Assembly (NCBI RefSeq): GCF_016428595.1
Contig: NZ_JAELVQ010000004.1
Coordinates: 62,001 to 126,000, forward strand
Direction of reading: 5' to 3'
DNA: 64,000 nucleotides
From: Snuella sedimenti
GTDB taxonomy: Bacteria > Bacteroidota > Bacteroidia > Flavobacteriales > Flavobacteriaceae
In this document: positions 17,966-27,553 of the stretch, in pieces
How positions within the stretch are numbered: the first letter of the stretch is position 1
Layout of the letters: each line of letters starts with the position of its first letter
Program-made: the position numbers and the translations under genes
The notes under the pieces: model-generated
What the model was told of the DNA's origin: nothing
Databases searched by the model: none
Seen by the model: only the letters and a program-made list of their open reading frames with translations

Positions 17966-20209
17966 ATGCGTAAATATAGTTTCATTGTTGTAGCAATAAC
18001 AGCACTTTTTTTTAATTGTGCCCAAAAGGCCCATGAAACGAAATTAAAACGCACCTCCTTTGTAAATCCATTTATAGGAACCGAAGGACCCGGGAACACC
18101 TATCCCGGAGCAACAGTGCCTTTTGGAATGGTGCAATTAAGCCCCGATATTGGTATTCCTGGTTGGGACCGGATAGCGGGCTATTATTATCAGGATTCCA
18201 TAATTACCGGATTTTCCCATACCCATTTAACAGGAACAGGTGCTGGCGATTTATACGATATTCTGGTAATGCCCACCAATAGACGATTTAACGAACGTAT
18301 AGAAGCCAACAATTTTAAACCCTTTTCTAAATTTTCCCATAAAAAGGAAGCTGCAGCACCAGGCTATTACACGGTTGATCTTTTAGACTATGGCATAAAA
18401 GCAGAACTTACGGCAACCGCAAGAACAGGAATACACAAATACAAGTTTCCTAAAGATTCACTGTCGCAAATCCATATCGATTTGGGCTATGCCCTTAACT
18501 GGGATGCTCCAACCGATACAGGTATAAAGATCGTTAATGATACCACAATTCAAGGTTATAGAAAATCAACTGGTTGGGCAAAAGACCAACGCATTTATTT
18601 TGAAATTAAATTATCCAAACCATTTGATTCGTATCAGCTTTATAAAGGAGATTCCCTTGTAAAAGGTAGTGCTAGTAGTAAGAATACCAAAGTTGTTTTA
18701 AATTATAAGACAGAAACTGATGAGACAATTGTTTTAAGAACAGGTTTATCAACAGCGAGTATTGAAGGCGCAAAAAAGTCTCTAAGCATTGAGGCTCCAC
18801 ATTTTAATTTTGAAGCCTATAGACAAGCAGCCGATAGTATTTGGGAAGCGCAATTACAAAAAATAGAGATTAAAACCAGCGCACCAGACAAAAAGGAGAT
18901 TTTTTACACCATGCTGTATCAATCTATGTTGGCACCCACCTTGCTAAGTGATCTTAATGGCGATTATAAAGGGGCCAACGATACCATTGTTAAAGCCAAA
19001 GATTTTAATAGATACGATACATTTTCTTTATGGGATACCTATCGGGCGGCACACCCATTGTATACTGTTATGCATCCTGCTAGAGTGTCACATATGATGC
19101 GGTCACTATTAGCGCATTATAAAGAAACAGGCTTGCTGCCTGTTTGGTCTATGCAAGGCAATGAAACCAATATGATGATTGGTTACCATGCAGTTCCCGT
19201 TATCGTTGATGCTTACTTTAAAGGCATTAAAGGCTTTGATGTTAAACTAGCTTACGAGGCTTGTAAGGCCAGTGCTATGGACGATGCCCGTCAAATTGAA
19301 GACTATAAAGAATTGGGCTATGTTCCTATAGATGAACATCACGAGAACTGGTCGGTTTCAAAAACCTTAGAGTACGCTTACGATGATTGGTGCATTGCAC
19401 AATTTGCCAAGGCTTTAGGAGAAATGGATGATTATGATTATTTTATGGAGCGCTCCGAAAATTGGAGACATGTATATGATTCGAAAAGTACGTTTATGCG
19501 TCCAAAATTTGAGGATGGTTCCTTTATAAAATCATTTGTTCCAAAAGAGTATACACCATATTTCTGTGAAAGTAATGCATGGCAATATATGTGGTCGGTA
19601 CCCCAAAATATTGAAGGATTAATTGCAGCTGTTGGGGGTAATGAGGCTTTCGAAAAGAAACTGGACTCTATGTTTACATTAAATCCATTGCCTACCGATA
19701 AGTTGCCCATTTTTAGTACCGGCATGATTGGGCAATATGCCCATGGCAATGAACCAAGCCATCATGTTGGATACCTTTATAACTATATAGGTAAACCGTG
19801 GAAAACACAAGAGATTATTAGAGATGTTTTAGAATCCCAATATAAAAACACACCTAACGGACATTGCGGTAATGAGGATTGCGGACAAATGTCGTCCTGG
19901 TATGTGTTTAGTTCATTAGGCTTTTACCCTGTAAATCCAGCGCAAGGGATTTATGCCTTTGGCTCCCCTATTTTTGATAGAGCGGTGATTAATTTAGAAA
20001 ACGGGAGATCGTTTGTCATAGAGACTGTTAATGATTTAGAAGAGAACAAATACATCCAATCGATAGTTTTAAATCGAAAAAAAATAAAGCGAAACTATAT
20101 TACACATAAAGAAATTATGAACGGAGGCACCTTACGTTTTGTTATGGGCAATAAACCTGCTAAAAATAGCAACTACACAATGGCCTTATCATCAAAAATA
20201 TACAATTAA
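17966..20209 (+). CDS. GH92 alpha-mannosidase 2, lipoprotein
   Basis: A 747-residue lipoprotein (LFFNC) with full GH92 architecture. NPFIGTEGPGNTYPGATVPF opens the beta-domain. The catalytic domain has CESNAWQ (acid E535; S replaces the usual G after E), YAHGNEPSHH (E596) and GNEDCGQMSSW (D638). It is the closest paralogue of GH92-1 in the window: both have CSKDG- or CAQKA-type lipoprotein starts, the same +1-loop motif and similar C-termini (LRFVMGNKP versus LHFVMGSKP). It lies between the GHL10-like gene and the glycosylasparaginase, the latter 11 bp downstream. Confidence 0.93.
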   Translation: MRKYSFIVVAITALFFNCAQKAHETKLKRTSFVNPFIGTEGPGNTYPGATVPFGMVQLSPDIGIPGWDRIAGYYYQDSIITGFSHTHLTGTGAGDLYDILVMPTNRRFNERIEANNFKPFSKFSHKKEAAAPGYYTVDLLDYGIKAELTATARTGIHKYKFPKDSLSQIHIDLGYALNWDAPTDTGIKIVNDTTIQGYRKSTGWAKDQRIYFEIKLSKPFDSYQLYKGDSLVKGSASSKNTKVVLNYKTETDETIVLRTGLSTASIEGAKKSLSIEAPHFNFEAYRQAADSIWEAQLQKIEIKTSAPDKKEIFYTMLYQSMLAPTLLSDLNGDYKGANDTIVKAKDFNRYDTFSLWDTYRAAHPLYTVMHPARVSHMMRSLLAHYKETGLLPVWSMQGNETNMMIGYHAVPVIVDAYFKGIKGFDVKLAYEACKASAMDDARQIEDYKELGYVPIDEHHENWSVSKTLEYAYDDWCIAQFAKALGEMDDYDYFMERSENWRHVYDSKSTFMRPKFEDGSFIKSFVPKEYTPYFCESNAWQYMWSVPQNIEGLIAAVGGNEAFEKKLDSMFTLNPLPTDKLPIFSTGMIGQYAHGNEPSHHVGYLYNYIGKPWKTQEIIRDVLESQYKNTPNGHCGNEDCGQMSSWYVFSSLGFYPVNPAQGIYAFGSPIFDRAVINLENGRSFVIETVNDLEENKYIQSIVLNRKKIKRNYITHKEIMNGGTLRFVMGNKPAKNSNYTMALSSKIYN

Positions 20210-20220
20210 TAAGGAAATAC

Positions 20221-21246
20221 ATGTCAGATAGAAGAGATTTTATAAAAAAAGCGGCCTTGGGAACTATAGGAATAAGTACCGTAATAGGATGTAAAGAAGG
20301 GGCGAAAGAAGAAACCATAGCAGCTACCAACAAGCCAATTGACCAAGGTAAGCGCAAACCGGTAATTATTTCAACATGGAAACACGGTTTTCCGGCAAAT
20401 GAAGCGGCCTGGAAAACACTTAGCGGTGGTGGAACTGGGATAGACGCCGTAGAAGCCGGTGTTAGAGTGTCTGAAGCAGACCCGAAAGAACGTAGTGTAG
20501 GGTACGGTGGTTTACCAGATAGAGAAGGTAAAGTAACGCTCGATGCCTGTATTATGGACTCCGATAGTAATTGTGGTTCCGTAGCATTTTTACAAGGGAT
20601 TAAACATCCTATTTCGGTAGCTAGAAAGGTTATGGAAGAAACGCCCCATGTTATGTTGGTAGGCCAAGGCGCTCTGAATTTTGCATTATCAAAAGGCTTT
20701 AAAGAGGAAAACCTGCTAACGCCTGAATCTGAAAAGGATTGGAAAAAATGGCTCGAAAAATCGAAGTATAAACCTGTTATAAATATCGAGAATCACGATA
20801 CCATTAGTATGCTGGCTTTGGATGAAAACGGTAACCTGTCAGGGGCATGTACAACCAGTGGAGCCGCTTGGAAGCTACATGGACGCGTTGGCGATTCACC
20901 TATCATTGGAGCTGGGTTGTTTTTAGATAATGAAGTAGGAGCGGCAGCAGCTACAGGTTTAGGAGAAGCCGTAATACGAACTGCAGGTAGTGCCATGGTA
21001 GTAGAACAAATGCGTATGGGGAAATCGCCAGAAGAAGCATGTAAAATTATTGTAGAACGCATTTTTAATAAACACCAAAACCATAAAGATATGGAGTATC
21101 TTCAAGTAGGGTTTATAGCTGTTAACAAAAATGGTGAATACGGAGGTTACAGCTTGCGATCTGGATTTAATTATGCCGTTTGCGATGCAGAAAAAGGAAA
21201 CAGGATGGAAGATGCCTCATTTAAAATGACTTGGGATGAAAAATAG
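20221..21246 (+). CDS. N4-(beta-N-acetylglucosaminyl)-L-asparaginase (glycosylasparaginase)
   Basis: A 341-residue Ntn-hydrolase that splits the amide bond between GlcNAc and asparagine, the last step in dismantling an N-glycan. The precursor is cut before the nucleophile Thr194 in NIENHDTISML, matching the family HDT motif. GGTGIDAVEAG, SVGYGGLPDREG, GACTTSGAAWK and GDSPIIGAGL are also family signatures. The N-terminus has a twin-arginine motif (DRRDFIKK) followed by a lipobox (TVIGC), so it is probably Tat-exported and lipid-anchored. It overlaps or abuts the GH20 gene. Its presence strongly supports N-glycoproteins as the substrate. Confidence 0.93.
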   Translation: MSDRRDFIKKAALGTIGISTVIGCKEGAKEETIAATNKPIDQGKRKPVIISTWKHGFPANEAAWKTLSGGGTGIDAVEAGVRVSEADPKERSVGYGGLPDREGKVTLDACIMDSDSNCGSVAFLQGIKHPISVARKVMEETPHVMLVGQGALNFALSKGFKEENLLTPESEKDWKKWLEKSKYKPVINIENHDTISMLALDENGNLSGACTTSGAAWKLHGRVGDSPIIGAGLFLDNEVGAAAATGLGEAVIRTAGSAMVVEQMRMGKSPEEACKIIVERIFNKHQNHKDMEYLQVGFIAVNKNGEYGGYSLRSGFNYAVCDAEKGNRMEDASFKMTWDEK

Positions 21247-23584
21247 AAATAAAAATAGAATGGTTAAAACATATAGATTAGTTATTGTAGCTCTTTTTTT
21301 AGGGTTGTTCGCATGTCAGACAAAACACGTTTCATTTACCGAAAGTGATATTCAAATAATCCCGAAGCCAGCTGAGGTAACATTACAAGAAGGTGGTTTT
21401 GCGTTTTCTGAGAGCACACAGTTTGTCGTTTCAGACGAAACGCAAAAGGTTATTTCAGAGGCGCTATTAGCTAAGTTTCAAAAAGCCGCGGGATGGACTC
21501 CCAGTGTAACAAATAGTGCCCCTTCAAAAAATTATGTTCAATTTATAACAGCCAACGAACTTGCAGAAGAAGCCTATAAATTAGAAGTAACTTCAAATCA
21601 TATAAATATTAGTGCCAGTGCAAATGCAGGATTTATTTATGGCTTGGAAACTGTTCGTCAGTTATTGCCTGTAGCTATTGAAAGCCCAGAAGTTGTAAGT
21701 AACATCGACTGGGTCATCCCTAATGTTCTGATTCAGGACCAACCACGTTTTAAGTGGCGTGGTTTAATGTTGGATCTGTCCCGTCATTTTTTTGGTAAGG
21801 AGTATCTTAAAAAGACCATAGATCGATTAGCAATGCACAAAATGAATGTATTGCATTTGCATTTAGTTGATGATCAAGGTTGGCGTATAGAAATAAAAAA
21901 ATATCCAAAACTTACCGAAGTAGGAGCTTGGCGTGTGGATCAGGAACACTTGGCATGGAATGCAAGATTAGCAACCAAACCGGGAGAAAAAGGAACCTAT
22001 GGAGGCTTTTTAACACAAGAAGAATTAAAAGAACTGGTAGCTTACGCAAAAACCAAAAATGTAGAGATCGTACCGGAGATCGAAATGCCAGCACACGTTA
22101 CCAGTGCTATTGCATCCTATCCAGAATATTCCTGTTTAGAGAAACCTGTAGGTGTACCGTCTGGAGGACTTTGGCCTATTACAGACATTTATTGCGCAGG
22201 AAAGGATAGCACATTCGAGTTTTTACAAGATATCCTTACCGAGGTGATGGCAATCTTTCCTTCTAAATACATCCATATAGGAGGCGATGAAGCAACAAAG
22301 ACCAATTGGAAAACCTGTCCGCATTGTCAAAAGCGAATGAAAACAGAAGGATTGCACGATGTAGAAGCATTGCAAAGTTACTTTGTAAAACGTATGGAGA
22401 AATTCATTAATGCCCATGGCAAAAAACTAATAGGCTGGGATGAGATTTTAGAAGGCGGACTGGCACCTGATGCTACAGTTATGAGTTGGCGTGGTGTAAA
22501 AGGAGGCGTAGAAGCAGCAAAGCAAGGACACGATGTGGTAATGACACCCGGAACGCATTGCTATTTTGACCATTATCAGGGCCCTCAAAGTTACGAGCCA
22601 CTTGCTTGGGGAGGGTTTACACCCTTAAGTAAGGTTTATACCTTCGATCCGGTAGTCGATACCATGACACCAGAAGAAGCTAAGCATGTGTTGGGAGGTC
22701 AAGCCAATTTATGGGCAGAATTTATTCCAACCGAAGCACAGTCTGAGTATATGATATATCCAAGATTGGCCGCTTTATCCGAAACCGTTTGGAGCCCTAA
22801 AGAGTTGCGGAATTGGGAAGATTTTTCGTCGCGTATAAGTACCATGTTTAAAAGATACAAACAATTAGGCATCAACTATGCAAAAAGTGCCTATTTGGTA
22901 ACGTCTGAAGCTAAAGTAAATATTGAAGAAAAGGTAGTGGACGTTGTTTTAAAGAATGAGTTTCCTTCAGCAGATATTCGATACACCATTGATGGTAGTG
23001 AAGTAAATGCCAGTTCGGAAAAATATATGAAACCGATAAAACTTACCAAAACAACACGTATAAGAGCCTCTTTGTTCGATGAAGAGCAACCAGTAGGTAA
23101 AGCATTTGATGAAACAATAAAATTCCATAAAGCGGTTGGTAAAAGAGTTGAATACAAAGAGAAGTATAGTGATAGCTATCAAGGAGCCGGTGCCTTTGGA
23201 ATGGTAAATGCATTACGCGGATCAAAAAATTTCCATGATGGGCAATGGCAGGCATGGATAGGAAAAGATATGGAAGTAACGATTGATTTAGAAAATGAAG
23301 AGACCATTCATCAAGTAACAGTGGGAACTTTAGAGAATCAAGGACCAGGTATCTATTTCCCAATTGCTGTTGAGGTTTATGTTTCTAACGATGGCAAAAC
23401 GTTTGAAAAAACTGGACAAATCGAAAGAAGGTATGCTGAAAATTCGAAATCTGAATTAAAAGAGTTTACCGTGAGTTTTACAGAGCGTAAGGCCCGCTAT
23501 GTAAAAGTAAAAGCGATCAATTTAAAGCGAGCTCCAAATGGTGGCGGAACCTGGCTGTTTGTTGATGAAATAATTGTGGATTAG
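21236..23584 (+). CDS. GH20 beta-N-acetylhexosaminidase with chitobiase-C and discoidin-like domains
   Basis: A 782-residue lipoprotein (LGLFAC). The N-terminal GH20b domain covers about residues 30-165. The GH20 barrel follows, with FKWRGLMLDLSRHF, MNVLHLHLVDDQGW, the catalytic pair D351-E352 in HIGGDEATK, and GGQANLWAEF. A chitobiase/hexosaminidase C-terminal unit (IRYTIDGSEVNASSEKYMKP) and a discoidin-like module (VTIDLENEETIHQVTVGTL) follow. It removes terminal beta-GlcNAc or GalNAc. The start at 21236 overlaps the previous stop by 11 bp; an in-frame ATG at 21260 also keeps the signal peptide. The two C-terminal domains recur in two proteins of the next module. Confidence 0.94.
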   Translation: MKNRNKNRMVKTYRLVIVALFLGLFACQTKHVSFTESDIQIIPKPAEVTLQEGGFAFSESTQFVVSDETQKVISEALLAKFQKAAGWTPSVTNSAPSKNYVQFITANELAEEAYKLEVTSNHINISASANAGFIYGLETVRQLLPVAIESPEVVSNIDWVIPNVLIQDQPRFKWRGLMLDLSRHFFGKEYLKKTIDRLAMHKMNVLHLHLVDDQGWRIEIKKYPKLTEVGAWRVDQEHLAWNARLATKPGEKGTYGGFLTQEELKELVAYAKTKNVEIVPEIEMPAHVTSAIASYPEYSCLEKPVGVPSGGLWPITDIYCAGKDSTFEFLQDILTEVMAIFPSKYIHIGGDEATKTNWKTCPHCQKRMKTEGLHDVEALQSYFVKRMEKFINAHGKKLIGWDEILEGGLAPDATVMSWRGVKGGVEAAKQGHDVVMTPGTHCYFDHYQGPQSYEPLAWGGFTPLSKVYTFDPVVDTMTPEEAKHVLGGQANLWAEFIPTEAQSEYMIYPRLAALSETVWSPKELRNWEDFSSRISTMFKRYKQLGINYAKSAYLVTSEAKVNIEEKVVDVVLKNEFPSADIRYTIDGSEVNASSEKYMKPIKLTKTTRIRASLFDEEQPVGKAFDETIKFHKAVGKRVEYKEKYSDSYQGAGAFGMVNALRGSKNFHDGQWQAWIGKDMEVTIDLENEETIHQVTVGTLENQGPGIYFPIAVEVYVSNDGKTFEKTGQIERRYAENSKSELKEFTVSFTERKARYVKVKAINLKRAPNGGGTWLFVDEIIVD

Positions 23585-23727
23585 AGGTCTTTATATTAGA
23601 AATCTTTTGGATGCAATTTTGTATATTTAAAAGATAAAGTGTTGATTAATAGTAATTTGTGTTATTTTGTGAGATTTTTAGTGTTTAGGCCTTTCAATTG
23701 TATTATAAATCAAAATAGGAAGCAGTA

Positions 23728-26085
23728 ATGTCAAATAAACAAGGAAATAAAAAATCGGGGATTTTAATATTATATTTTGCAATACCCTTCATTATTGTGT
23801 TGTTAGTAAAGTATAGTATTAGCATGTCTCGAGATCAGTATCAGGGGCTTGGTGAAAATTCTGCTGGTTCGGAAAAAGAGCAGCTGGCAGACATGGGTAT
23901 GAAGCTTCCAGATACTGTCGATTTTATTTTTCATGTGAAACCAATACTTTCAGATCGATGCTATCTTTGTCACGGTCCCGATGAGGGGACACGTGAAGCC
24001 GGTTTACGATTTGACACCAAAGAAGGGGCTTTTGCAGCTATTGGAGAACATTTAGATAAATACGCAATTGTTCCTGGAGATGCTGCTTCCAGTAGATTGG
24101 TATTTAAAATTAATAGTACCGATCCCGAACAAATAATGCCACCACCAGACTCCAACCTTACTTTGTCGGAGTACGAAAAGCAAATCCTTACCAAATGGAT
24201 AGAACAAGGAGCTGTTTGGAAAGATCATTGGTCGTTTGTGCCACCCAAGAAAAAGGAAGTGCCTTCCATTTCAAATCCCGAATGGGCTAGTAACGAAATA
24301 GATTATTTTATCGCAAAACGTCTAGAACAAGAAGGATTAGCACCTTCTGAAAAAGCAACTAAGGAAAAACTAATACGAAAGGTATATTTTGATCTTACAG
24401 GGTTGCCGCCGTCTATAGAGGAAATAGATACTTTTATAAATGATAAGGATGCAAATGCATACGAAAAAGTAGTTGATCACTTGTTGGCCTCTCCTGCTTA
24501 CGGAGAGCATATGGCATCAGGTTGGTTGGATCTCTCCAGATATGCCGATACACACGGTTATCAAGACGACCTGGAACGGGTTATGTGGCCCTGGCGAGAT
24601 TGGGTAATAAGTGCTATTAATAGAAACATGCCTTACAATCAATTTGTAAAATGGCAGTTGGCAGGCGATTTATTGCCAGATGCAACACTCGAACAAATTG
24701 TAGCAACAGGTTTCAACAGAAATCATAAAATAACACAAGAAGGCGGGGTGATAGATGAAGAATACCGTGTAGAATACGTAAAGGACAGGGCCAATACTAC
24801 CGCTAAAGCACTTATGGGCTTAACCATGGAGTGTGCGCAGTGCCATGACCATAAATACGATCCTATTTCACAAAAAGAATACTACGGCTTTTATGGGTTT
24901 TTTAATAAAGTAAATGAAAAAGGGCGTATTGATTATAATGAAATACCCGAGCCTAATGTAAAGATAACGCCCAAAGAGGTTAAAGAAACACTGTCGTTTA
25001 TAAACTTGCCGGACTCTATTAAGGAAGTACGTCTCATGGTTATGAAGGACGATGCGCCAGATAGAAAAACACATATATTAAAGCGCGGACAATATGACGC
25101 ACCATCAGAAGAAGTCTCTTTGAGTACTCCAGAAGTCGTATTTGTTTACTCCGATTCGCTTCCTAAAAACAGACTTGGATTGGCAGATTGGTTCTTTAGT
25201 GAAGGGAACACTTTAACGTCCAGAGTTGCAGTAAACAGGATGTGGCAACACATTTTTGGTGTTGGTATCGTTTCTACTTCCGATGATTTTGGAAATCAGG
25301 GAGCCCTACCATCCCACCCCGATTTGTTAGATTGGCTAGCCGTTACCTTTAGGGAAGACGGATGGGATGTAAAGAAAATGTATAAACGCATGGTCATGTC
25401 CAGCACTTACCAACAAACATCAAAAGTTACGCCACAGCTTTTAGAAGCCGATCCAGATAATGTTTTGCTGGCCAGAAGTTCTCGTAGTAAACTAACTGCC
25501 GAAATGATCCGGGACAATGCATTAGCTGTAAGTGGCTTGTTAGTTAATAAAATTGGTGGACCAAGTGTGAAACCCTATCAACCACCAGGGTTATGGGCTG
25601 AAACTACCTCTGGTCAGGGGCTTACAAAGTATATACCCGATACGGGAGAGAACCTTTATAGGCGTAGTTTATATACGTTCTGGAAACGTACAGTTCCCCC
25701 TCCGTCTATGATGACTTTCGACGCACCTACCAGGGATTTTTGTGAAGTGAAGCGCCAAAAAACAAGCACACCTTTACAAGCCTTGGTAATGCTTAACGAT
25801 CCGCAGTTGATTGAGGCAGCAGAGCATCTGGCTATGAATACACTGGAGAATGAAGCAACCACAGACGAGGAACGCGTTAAAACCATATTTAGAAAAATAA
25901 CCTCTCGTTTCCCAGAAGAAAACGAAATAGACGAATTAGTGCAATATCTAGAATATGTAAAAGATAGTTACGATACAACTAACAGCGATGTAACAAAAGC
26001 AGAGGGGCCATCTAAAGACGTTTATGCTTACACCGTTTTAACAAGTATGATTTTTAATCTGGATGAAGCTATTATAAAAGGGTAA
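23728..26085 (+). CDS. Membrane-anchored PSCyt1-DUF1549-DUF1553 c-type cytochrome protein
   Basis: A 785-residue protein with one N-terminal transmembrane anchor. Three domains known mainly from Planctomycetes and Verrucomicrobia follow. The PSCyt1 cytochrome domain has heme motif CYLCH (78-82) and likely Met ligand in IMPPPDS. DUF1549 (about 190-400) has LIRKVYFDLTGLPPS, DLSRYADTHGYQDD and a second heme-type motif, CAQCH, at 369-373 in CAQCHDHKYDPI. DUF1553 (about 483-750) has SRVAVNRMWQHIFG, HPDLLDWLAV and STYQQTS. A redox role is implied by the heme motifs; the substrate is unknown. It starts 143 bp after GH20 and runs tightly into the DUF1501 gene (4 bp), its usual partner. Confidence 0.88.
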   Translation: MSNKQGNKKSGILILYFAIPFIIVLLVKYSISMSRDQYQGLGENSAGSEKEQLADMGMKLPDTVDFIFHVKPILSDRCYLCHGPDEGTREAGLRFDTKEGAFAAIGEHLDKYAIVPGDAASSRLVFKINSTDPEQIMPPPDSNLTLSEYEKQILTKWIEQGAVWKDHWSFVPPKKKEVPSISNPEWASNEIDYFIAKRLEQEGLAPSEKATKEKLIRKVYFDLTGLPPSIEEIDTFINDKDANAYEKVVDHLLASPAYGEHMASGWLDLSRYADTHGYQDDLERVMWPWRDWVISAINRNMPYNQFVKWQLAGDLLPDATLEQIVATGFNRNHKITQEGGVIDEEYRVEYVKDRANTTAKALMGLTMECAQCHDHKYDPISQKEYYGFYGFFNKVNEKGRIDYNEIPEPNVKITPKEVKETLSFINLPDSIKEVRLMVMKDDAPDRKTHILKRGQYDAPSEEVSLSTPEVVFVYSDSLPKNRLGLADWFFSEGNTLTSRVAVNRMWQHIFGVGIVSTSDDFGNQGALPSHPDLLDWLAVTFREDGWDVKKMYKRMVMSSTYQQTSKVTPQLLEADPDNVLLARSSRSKLTAEMIRDNALAVSGLLVNKIGGPSVKPYQPPGLWAETTSGQGLTKYIPDTGENLYRRSLYTFWKRTVPPPSMMTFDAPTRDFCEVKRQKTSTPLQALVMLNDPQLIEAAEHLAMNTLENEATTDEERVKTIFRKITSRFPEENEIDELVQYLEYVKDSYDTTNSDVTKAEGPSKDVYAYTVLTSMIFNLDEAIIKG

Positions 26086-26089
26086 GGCC

Positions 26090-27547
26090 ATGGAAGAATT
26101 ATCACAACATTTTATTAATAATAACAGAAGGCATTTTTTAAAGAAAATGGGGTTAGGCATTGGTGGGATAGCCGCTGCTTCTTTGTTGGACCCGTTTAGT
26201 TCTGTTGCAGGAAGTAATCCCGCGGATGAATTGGCATTAAAACTGCCACATTTTGCTCCAAAAGCAAAACGGGTTATATACCTGTTTCAAAGTGGAGGGC
26301 CTTCTCAATTAGAGCTTTTTGATTATAAGCCCCTATTGGATAAATTAAGGGGTGAAGACTTGCCCGATTCTGTCAGAAATGGACAACGCTTAACAGGAAT
26401 GACCTCTGGACAAGATAAATTTCCTCTGGTTGGAAGTAATTTCAAATTTGACCAATATGGACAATCCAGGGCATGGGTTAGTAGTTTGATGCCATACACT
26501 GCTAAAGTGGTCGATGAACTCTGTTTTATAAAATCGATGCATACAGAGGCTATTAACCACGATCCGGCTATTACCTTTTTTCAAACAGGCTCCCAACAGG
26601 CTGGACGTCCTAGTATGGGGTCATGGATGAGTTATGGTTTGGGAAGCCTAAATGAAAACTTACCAACATTTACGGTACTGCTATCAAGGGGTACCGGGAG
26701 ACCTTTTTCACAACCCCTATACTCTAGGCTTTGGGGCAATGGCTTTTTAAGTTCTTTGCATCAGGGTGTACAGTTCAGGTCAGGTAAAGATCCCGTACTA
26801 TACCTTAAGGATCCGGAAGGTATGTCCAGGAGTGAACGTAGAAAGATGTTAGACCATATAAATGAGTTAAACCAGAAGCAAGAAGCAGAATTTGGAGATC
26901 CGGAAATAAATAGCAGGATTGCGCAATACGAAATGGCATACCGCATGCAAACATCAGTTCCGGATACCATGAATATTGATGATGAACCCGAGCATATTAT
27001 CCAGATGTACGGTATGGATGCCCTAACACCGGGGACTTATGCCGCTAATTGTTTGTTGGCAAGACGTATGGTAGAACGCGATGTTCGGTTTGTTCAGTTG
27101 TATCATATGGGATGGGATCAACATTTTGATCTGCCTTCACAGATAGAAAAACAAGCCAAAGACATCGATCAGGCGACAGCAGCCTTAATCATGGATTTAA
27201 AGCAACGTGGTTTGTTAGAAGATACTTTGGTTATATGGGGCGGTGAATTTGGAAGAACAAATTACAGTCAGGGTGTGCTAACGGAAACAAATTATGGTAG
27301 GGACCATCATCCTAAATGTTTTACCATGTTTATGGCAGGAGGTGGTGTAAAACCAGGCTTTACATATGGTGAGACAGATGATTTTGGGTATAATATTGTA
27401 AAAGACCCGGTACATGTACACGATTTACAAGCTACGGTTATGCATCTAATGGGAGTTGACCATACAAAATTTACCTATAAGCATCAGGGAAGACGATTTA
27501 GACTTACCGACGTATCCGGACATGTTGTTCACGATCTTTTATCTTAA
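26090..27547 (+). CDS. DUF1501 family Tat-exported protein
   Basis: A 485-residue protein with a twin-arginine signal (NNRRHFLKKMGLGIGG). It has the alkaline-phosphatase/sulfatase-like fold of DUF1501: VIYLFQSGGPSQLELFDYKP near the start, TEAINHDPAITFFQTGS, and GRDHHPKCFTMFMAGGGV near the end, with His and Asp residues in metal-site positions. DUF1501 genes almost always pair with DUF1549/DUF1553 genes, as here. Activity is not established; possibilities include a hydrolase on sulfated or phosphorylated glycans or an accessory to the cytochrome partner. Confidence 0.88.
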   Translation: MEELSQHFINNNRRHFLKKMGLGIGGIAAASLLDPFSSVAGSNPADELALKLPHFAPKAKRVIYLFQSGGPSQLELFDYKPLLDKLRGEDLPDSVRNGQRLTGMTSGQDKFPLVGSNFKFDQYGQSRAWVSSLMPYTAKVVDELCFIKSMHTEAINHDPAITFFQTGSQQAGRPSMGSWMSYGLGSLNENLPTFTVLLSRGTGRPFSQPLYSRLWGNGFLSSLHQGVQFRSGKDPVLYLKDPEGMSRSERRKMLDHINELNQKQEAEFGDPEINSRIAQYEMAYRMQTSVPDTMNIDDEPEHIIQMYGMDALTPGTYAANCLLARRMVERDVRFVQLYHMGWDQHFDLPSQIEKQAKDIDQATAALIMDLKQRGLLEDTLVIWGGEFGRTNYSQGVLTETNYGRDHHPKCFTMFMAGGGVKPGFTYGETDDFGYNIVKDPVHVHDLQATVMHLMGVDHTKFTYKHQGRRFRLTDVSGHVVHDLLS

Positions 27548-27553
27548 CTAATT

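Noticed and set aside
26090-27547. DUF1501 protein as the sulfatase partner of the FGE
   Set aside because: No C/S-x-P-x-R activation motif is visible, so there is no evidence that it is a formylglycine sulfatase.
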